Shown in pieces: positions 6,249 to 9,471 of a stretch of DNA of 9,471 bases. Position 1 is the first letter of the stretch, and every line of letters begins with the position of its first letter. The position numbers and the translations under genes are program-made. The DNA is taken from positions 1 through 9,471 of the forward strand of contig JAATVT010000232.1 in NCBI GenBank assembly GCA_014523685.1. Direction: 5' to 3'. The stretch comes from Nitrososphaerales archaeon TH5893. GTDB lineage: Archaea; Thermoproteota; Nitrososphaeria; Nitrososphaerales; Nitrososphaeraceae. The notes under the pieces were generated by a model. The model was not told where the DNA came from. It did not search any database and saw nothing but the letters and a program-made list of their open reading frames with translations.

Positions 6249-6923
6249 ATGGCTATAATGACAAGTTTTAGTAATAACTGGGTGAAGGAAAAAAATATAA
6301 TGAATACATCAGATAAAATAAGGGAAGCTGTAAAAACACCCCAACCACTAAAGCCACGAATTGAATTCGCAAAGAATAGGATCCAATCACAAAACCAAAA
6401 ATTGGATACAATTCTCGATAAACTAAACGGGAAGGAAAAATCTCTTTTCAACCAGGTTGTTAATCATTTGCAAAAACATGATGTACAAGAGAGCAAAGTA
6501 CTTTCGAATGAATTGGCACAAGTTAGAAAAAGCTCTAAATTAATATCGCAATTAAAGACATCTTTAGAACAGGTTCATTTAAGACTTGACTCAACGGTAG
6601 ATGTGGGCAATGTAATGGCAGCACTAGGTCCTGCTATGGGCTCACTTACAAATCTGAGATCGGGACTTTCTGGAGTGGTGCCCGAAGTAGATACACAGTT
6701 AGGAGAAATCAACGGCGTGTTTACTGACATCATGACTAGCGCGGCAGGTATAGGGAATACCTCGATTGCTTATGATGCAAGCAGTGAAGACGTAGATAAA
6801 ATCTTATCAGAGGCTGGCGCTGTGGCGGAGCAGAGGGTAAACGAGAACTTCCCTGACGTTCCAATAGGATCATATGGCCGTGGATCGAGCTCAAGGTCTT
6901 CGATAGGTGAACATTCGCAGTAG
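6249..6923 (+). CDS. cdvB: CdvB, ESCRT-III-like cell-division protein (Snf7 family)
   Basis: Polymer-forming protein that constricts the membrane at division in archaea with the Cdv system. The start FSNNWVKEKN then KIREAV(9)LKPRIEFAKNRIQSQ is the thaumarchaeal CdvB N-terminus. Long charged helices follow at about 33-115, then a Gly/Ala-rich amphipathic region (119-170) and a last helix (178-198), as in Snf7 domains. After this comes NFPDVP (200-205), a proline-containing motif in the place where CdvB/ESCRT-III proteins carry a MIM2-like site for the Vps4 ATPase CdvC, and a Ser/Arg/Gly tail. The C-terminal winged helix that binds CdvA in crenarchaeal CdvB is absent. The gene ends with tandem stops TAG TAA. 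Nitrososphaeria have several CdvB paralogues and which one this is cannot be told. psmB lies upstream, cutA downstream. First ATG chosen; Met4 (6258) is an alternative. Confidence 0.88.
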   Translation: MAIMTSFSNNWVKEKNIMNTSDKIREAVKTPQPLKPRIEFAKNRIQSQNQKLDTILDKLNGKEKSLFNQVVNHLQKHDVQESKVLSNELAQVRKSSKLISQLKTSLEQVHLRLDSTVDVGNVMAALGPAMGSLTNLRSGLSGVVPEVDTQLGEINGVFTDIMTSAAGIGNTSIAYDASSEDVDKILSEAGAVAEQRVNENFPDVPIGSYGRGSSSRSSIGEHSQ

Positions 6924-7002
6924 TAAAGTCTCAAGGCTTTATTAATAATCCTTATACCAGTTCTCATTCCGGACTCTATGAAGTCCAGGGACTGCACTCC
7001 CT
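6924..7002 (+). repeat. Hairpin cluster in the cdvB-cutA spacer
   Basis: Three short stems follow the cdvB stop: TAAAG/CTTTA (6924-6928 with 6937-6941); GGACT/AGTCC (6971-6975 with 6982-6986, 6-base loop); AGGGA/TCCCT (6987-6991 with 6998-7002, 6-base loop). The last two are directly adjacent and of the same size. AGTCC (6982) can instead pair with GGACT at 6989-6993, so the two folds compete. T-rich sequence (7006-7018) follows. It may end the cdvB mRNA or be a processed 3' UTR element. Confidence 0.45.
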
Positions 7003-7050
7003 CAATTTGTTTGTGTTAACTCATGGACTCCAATAACGAACAAGAACGAT

Positions 7051-7060
7051 GTTAAAATAA
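7051..7060 (+). promoter_or_regulatory. TATA-like box of cutA
   Basis: GTTAAAATAA is centred about 40 bases before the cutA ATG, giving a predicted leader near 15 bases. A short ATG-AAT-TTA-TGA frame (7088) overlaps the start. No Shine-Dalgarno is evident. Confidence 0.35.
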
Positions 7061-7095
7061 AAGAAAACACTTACCTGCAGTTAATAGATGAATTT

Positions 7096-7443
7096 ATGAA
7101 AATGCATGATAAGCAGTCCGGTGTCATAATTATATCGACCTTTCCTGTCGAAGAATCCAGCATCTCAACTGCAAAGGAATTACTCAACAAGAGGTTGTGT
7201 GCCTGTGCTAATTTAGTGAAAGTCAGGTCATTATATAACTGGAATAACAAGCTCGAAGACCAAGAGGAGTATTTGGTCCTTTTTAAATGTACGACAAGTA
7301 CTGTCAAAGAGTTGAAATCGGAGTTGAAAGGAGCACATCCATACGATGTCCCTGAGATTGTCGAGATAAGGATGAATGATGTCTCTGAAAGTTATCTTTC
7401 ATGGTTGGCAGAATCAACAATTAGGATGGAAAAGAGGAAATAG
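7096..7443 (+). CDS. cutA: CutA1 divalent-cation-tolerance family protein
   Basis: Small trimeric ferredoxin-like-fold protein related in shape to PII. The name comes from an E. coli copper-tolerance locus; its true role is unsettled, with metal binding and signalling suggested. Family signatures are present in order: IIISTFPVEESS (11-22), LCACANL (34-40), YNWNNKLEDQEEYLVLFKC (47-65), HPYDVPEI (81-88) and YLSWLAEST (100-108). At 115 residues the length is normal. C35, C37 and H81 are the sort of residues linked to metal binding in the family. It is monocistronic: separate promoter upstream, terminator-like hairpin just past the stop, and convergent pelA beyond. Confidence 0.94.
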   Translation: MKMHDKQSGVIIISTFPVEESSISTAKELLNKRLCACANLVKVRSLYNWNNKLEDQEEYLVLFKCTTSTVKELKSELKGAHPYDVPEIVEIRMNDVSESYLSWLAESTIRMEKRK

Positions 7444-7448
7444 AAATA

Positions 7449-7475
7449 GGAGGGGTAACAAACAAGTACCTTTCC
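7449..7475 (+). terminator. Terminator hairpin of cutA
   Basis: GGAGGGGTA (7449-7457) pairs with TACCTTTCC (7467-7475) around a 9-base loop, followed by TTATTCTGTTT. Two of the nine pairs are G-T, which are G-U in the plus-strand RNA but C-A mismatches in the minus-strand RNA, so it favours the cutA transcript. It begins five bases past the cutA stop. Confidence 0.5.
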
Positions 7476-7488
7476 TTATTCTGTTTAG

Positions 7489-7500
7489 TGAAGAACTTCA
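7489..7500 (-). terminator. Small palindrome beyond the pelA stop
   Basis: TGAAG/CTTCA with a 2-base spacer lies eight bases past the pelA stop on the minus strand. The loop is too tight for a good RNA hairpin, so a role in ending pelA transcription is weakly supported. Confidence 0.2.
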
Positions 7501-7507
7501 GGTGCTT

Positions 7508-8593
7508 TCAGTAGAGTGTGTAGCGAAGTAAAGCTATTACTCCGCCTAGGGATGATACCCGCATTCCAATATCAGTAGATGAGTCAACTGCATAAGTTTT
7601 AGCCCCTTGACTCTCTACAGAGTTTAACAAATTGATGACATCACTTTCGACGGCAGTTTTAAAAATCGAATCTGAGATCAGTAGATGACTAATAGCTTTT
7701 GTCGAAGCAGCATTTCGAACCTCATGAATACCTATAGCGAACTTGATCTCACTTTTGTGAACAAGATACATGATCTTATCCAATATAGAAGAAACAGAGG
7801 CAAGTTTGCTAGAGCCCATGACATCCTTCATTGCTGAAGATCTAAGAAAAACATAAATTCCATCTTCTCCTGCGACGTCGACTCCATCAACCACTGTGAA
7901 TACATCTTTTTCTACTATCTCCTTAGTATTGGTCAAAAAATTGTAAAATCTACGTTTGGTTTCACCAGGACCAAATATTAATGCCCTGAGTCGATCTTTC
8001 TCTTGAGTAATTAAATCAACAATTGTCCTTGATATATCTTCAAAGAAAGCCTCGATCTTCGCATCTCTTTTAGTGGCATGAGGATATCGTTTGCCACTTC
8101 TACCAGAATATATATTGGGAATTATTTCTAGATGGGTTCCGGAGACTTTCGCTATCGCCGCTTCTTGAGTATCAATAGCTATAAGAATAAAACTAGACGC
8201 ATCACCAGACATTCTCAAAATATTTACTTCAAGGTTGTTCCATTTTCGATCCTTGGTTATCGTTATAGAATCACCTACTCTTACCGTCAACGAGTGGTGG
8301 GTCCCCTTTGACACCATCTCATTGCTAGAGCCTGTTATGATTCCAGTTATACGCAACCTGTCCATAGATTGATCAAAAGAGACATTTTCAACCCTGATCA
8401 TAACTCTTACCTTAATACGTTCACCCTTGTCAGGCCTGGTATATTCCCCTACTTGTTTTATTACACGGGTTGAGTCTGCAACCACATGGTCGCTGCTTTC
8501 TATTATCCTTCTTAAAGAAAAAAGGTCATCGGCATCTTGGGGGATTACAAAATATGCTTTATCAGAAGTATCTATGACCTCTTTAACTATCAT
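7508..8593 (-). CDS. pelA: Pelota (Dom34 homologue), mRNA surveillance and ribosome rescue factor
   Basis: Recognises stalled ribosomes in the A site, structurally mimicking release factor aRF1; in archaea it works with aEF1A and ABCE1 to split the ribosome. Three domains fit the 361 residues: an Sm-like N-terminal domain (about 1-130), a central RNase-H-like domain (about 135-250) with FGPGETKRRF (207-216), and an L30e-like C-terminal domain (about 255-361) with GIHEVRNAASTKAISHLLISDS (288-309) and the family ending SSLGGVIALLRY (347-358). There is no GGQ motif, which separates it from aRF1. The ATG is preceded by AGGA at short distance. The 146-residue unknown gene ends 48 bases upstream on the same strand, so the two are probably co-transcribed. 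Confidence 0.96.
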   Translation of the reverse strand: MIVKEVIDTSDKAYFVIPQDADDLFSLRRIIESSDHVVADSTRVIKQVGEYTRPDKGERIKVRVMIRVENVSFDQSMDRLRITGIITGSSNEMVSKGTHHSLTVRVGDSITITKDRKWNNLEVNILRMSGDASSFILIAIDTQEAAIAKVSGTHLEIIPNIYSGRSGKRYPHATKRDAKIEAFFEDISRTIVDLITQEKDRLRALIFGPGETKRRFYNFLTNTKEIVEKDVFTVVDGVDVAGEDGIYVFLRSSAMKDVMGSSKLASVSSILDKIMYLVHKSEIKFAIGIHEVRNAASTKAISHLLISDSIFKTAVESDVINLLNSVESQGAKTYAVDSSTDIGMRVSSLGGVIALLRYTLY

Positions 8594-8641
8594 ACAATCC
8601 TACTTTGTAGCTTCTGTGTTTTTTTCCTTCTTAGCAAGCAT

Positions 8642-9082
8642 TTAAACTATTTTCTCATTTGCAACAGTAGCATTATCATTGCCCCCAGTTTTAGCAGATT
8701 TCAAGTAATTGTCCACCCATTCTTGTGTCAACACACCTGATTCCACTAGATTTACCAAGGCGTTTGATGATGCATCACCATAAACTTTTCCTGATCTTCT
8801 TCTTGTTTGTCTCCATTTGAGCTGTGTATTTCCGCTTTTTGAAGAGTAGATTATTCCAAGAATTTCTCTGACATTTACAAACGTCATCTCTCGAATTTTT
8901 TTTAGTGTTACCTTATCGGCTGCTTCTATGTATATTTCTCCTGGACCTTCTTCTCGTTCGGGAAATACCTCGTAATCATGCAGATAGCTTTCGGGGATGA
9001 ATGACCTGCAGGTGCTAACAATAATAAATTTCCTAAAACTCTCAAGGGATGCATTAGCTTCTATGTGAACCAATGTGTTCAT
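8642..9082 (-). CDS. Unrecognised basic protein encoded upstream of pelA
   Basis: I do not recognise the family. The likely start is the ATG at 9080-9082 (MNTLVHIEAN), giving 146 residues; the upstream TTG at 9104 is less likely because it falls within a TATA-like CTTGATAAG. The N-terminal half has alternating strand/helix character. A strongly basic patch QTRRRSGKVYG (92-102) suggests RNA or ribosome contact. A helical segment ALVNLVESGVLTQEWVDNYLK (108-128) and a polar Ala/Asn-rich tail follow. There are no membrane segments and only one Cys. The stop is TAA, directly followed in frame by ATG and 12 more codons rich in Lys and Glu before TAG. Proximity to pelA hints at a translation role, but that is inference from context only. 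Confidence 0.75.
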   Translation of the reverse strand: MNTLVHIEANASLESFRKFIIVSTCRSFIPESYLHDYEVFPEREEGPGEIYIEAADKVTLKKIREMTFVNVREILGIIYSSKSGNTQLKWRQTRRRSGKVYGDASSNALVNLVESGVLTQEWVDNYLKSAKTGGNDNATVANEKIV

Positions 9083-9115
9083 AAAATCAAGTTCGCCACT
9101 TATCAAGTTTGTGAC

Positions 9116-9157
9116 ATAGCCAAACTGAATAACCAGTTCTATTCATATCATGGCTAT
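9116..9157. repeat. Nested inverted repeat upstream of the unknown gene
   Basis: Outer arms ATAGCCA (9116-9122) and TGGCTAT (9151-9157) are perfect complements. Directly inside lie AACTG (9123-9127) and CAGTT (9134-9138) with a 6-base loop. A 12-base bulge sits on one side. The structure ends about 33 bases before the ATG at 9082, next to its presumed TATA element, so it could be an operator or a leader structure. Confidence 0.4.
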
Positions 9158-9235
9158 TGTATTTTAGGACTCATGCTCTAAGGTAGTTAGACAACGATCC
9201 ATCGGTTTAAAACTTTGATACAACCAAGAAGTGAA

Positions 9236-9406
9236 TCAATACAAGACATAAAATGAATCATACAAAGTAGATATGTCATGATGGATATATAAAACTGGAC
9301 AAACTCCTAACTCAAGATCTACTTCATCGACGTATTCATCCGTAGGGCTAGTCTCGTCATCGTTTGTCCTGCAAACTTGATACGCAGTGCAACAATAAAA
9401 AGCCAC
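9236..9406 (-). CDS. Possible small hypothetical protein (56 residues)
   Basis: A GTG-started frame of 57 codons, the only one of interest in the 365-base stretch 9107-9471. The product is Cys-rich at the N-terminus (CC at 5-6, C12) with another Cys at 35, strongly acidic in the middle (NDDETSPTDEYVDEVDLELG, 15-34), then hydrophobic and aromatic. No family is recognised and no clear Shine-Dalgarno precedes it; ATTATA lies only 8-13 bases upstream. Could be a chance frame. The rest of the stretch is AT-rich spacer. Confidence 0.25.
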   Translation of the reverse strand: MAFYCCTAYQVCRTNDDETSPTDEYVDEVDLELGVCPVLYIHHDISTLYDSFYVLY

Positions 9407-9471
9407 CTTAAATGTATAATGAATAATACTCTTGTTGACCGTCTAGCGATTTAACTAAAAAAGTACTTAAC

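Noticed and set aside
6242..6451. A 69-codon minus-strand frame with a hydrophobic, Phe-rich product
   Set aside because: It is fully antisense to the AT-rich 5' end of cdvB; the Phe richness is simply the complement of Lys codons.
7071..7307. A 78-codon minus-strand frame
   Set aside because: Antisense to cutA, whose family motifs are unambiguous.
7508..8593. Peptide chain release factor aRF1 instead of pelota
   Set aside because: No GGQ motif in the central domain, and the N-terminal domain and C-terminal ending match pelota.
8427..8740. Two plus-strand frames of 67 and 72 codons
   Set aside because: They are antisense to pelA and the gene upstream of it, with no promoter or family signal.
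9170..9225. tRNA-like fragments (GGTAGTTAG, GGTTTAAAAC)
   Set aside because: No acceptor stem, no proper T-arm sequence and no fold into a cloverleaf could be found.

Overview
The window looks like chromosomal DNA of an ammonia-oxidising-type archaeon (Thaumarchaeota/Nitrososphaeria). It combines archaeal information and cell-division genes (20S proteasome beta subunit, an ESCRT-III-like CdvB, pelota, archaeal MptE) with bacterial-length LeuC and LeuD and a CutA1 protein. The DNA is visibly AT-rich, spacers are fairly long, and many starts sit about 25 bases behind a TATA-like element with no clear Shine-Dalgarno, as in archaea with leaderless mRNAs. An AT-rich soil lineage such as Nitrosocosmicus would fit, but the genus is a guess. 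No mobile element, CRISPR array, rRNA or tRNA was seen.

Left block, mostly minus strand (1-5218). Read in transcription order from the right, leuC and leuD form a two-gene operon for isopropylmalate isomerase. The 2905-3148 spacer holds two inverted repeats. mptE (pterin biosynthesis) and a stand-alone Cas4-like Fe-S nuclease follow 40 bases apart and appear co-transcribed, ending at a stem-loop with a T-run. Next come a RuvB-type AAA+ ATPase and the first codons of another gene at the window edge. A 45-codon zinc-ribbon gene (2767-2904, plus strand) is divergent from mptE and seems to share one symmetrical TATA-like element with it.

Middle block, plus strand (5328-7443): psmB (catalytic proteasome beta subunit), cdvB (ESCRT-III division polymer) and cutA, each behind its own TATA-like element. 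The psmB-cdvB adjacency is notable because in Sulfolobus the proteasome triggers division by degrading CdvB. The spacers hold stem-loops and a duplicated 9-base palindrome.

Right block, minus strand (7508-9471): an unrecognised 146-residue basic protein lies 48 bases upstream of pelA (no-go mRNA decay/ribosome rescue), probably co-transcribed with it. Beyond is a 365-base stretch with a nested inverted repeat and one weak 56-codon ORF. Cut A and pelA converge over 64 bases that contain a strand-biased terminator-like hairpin.
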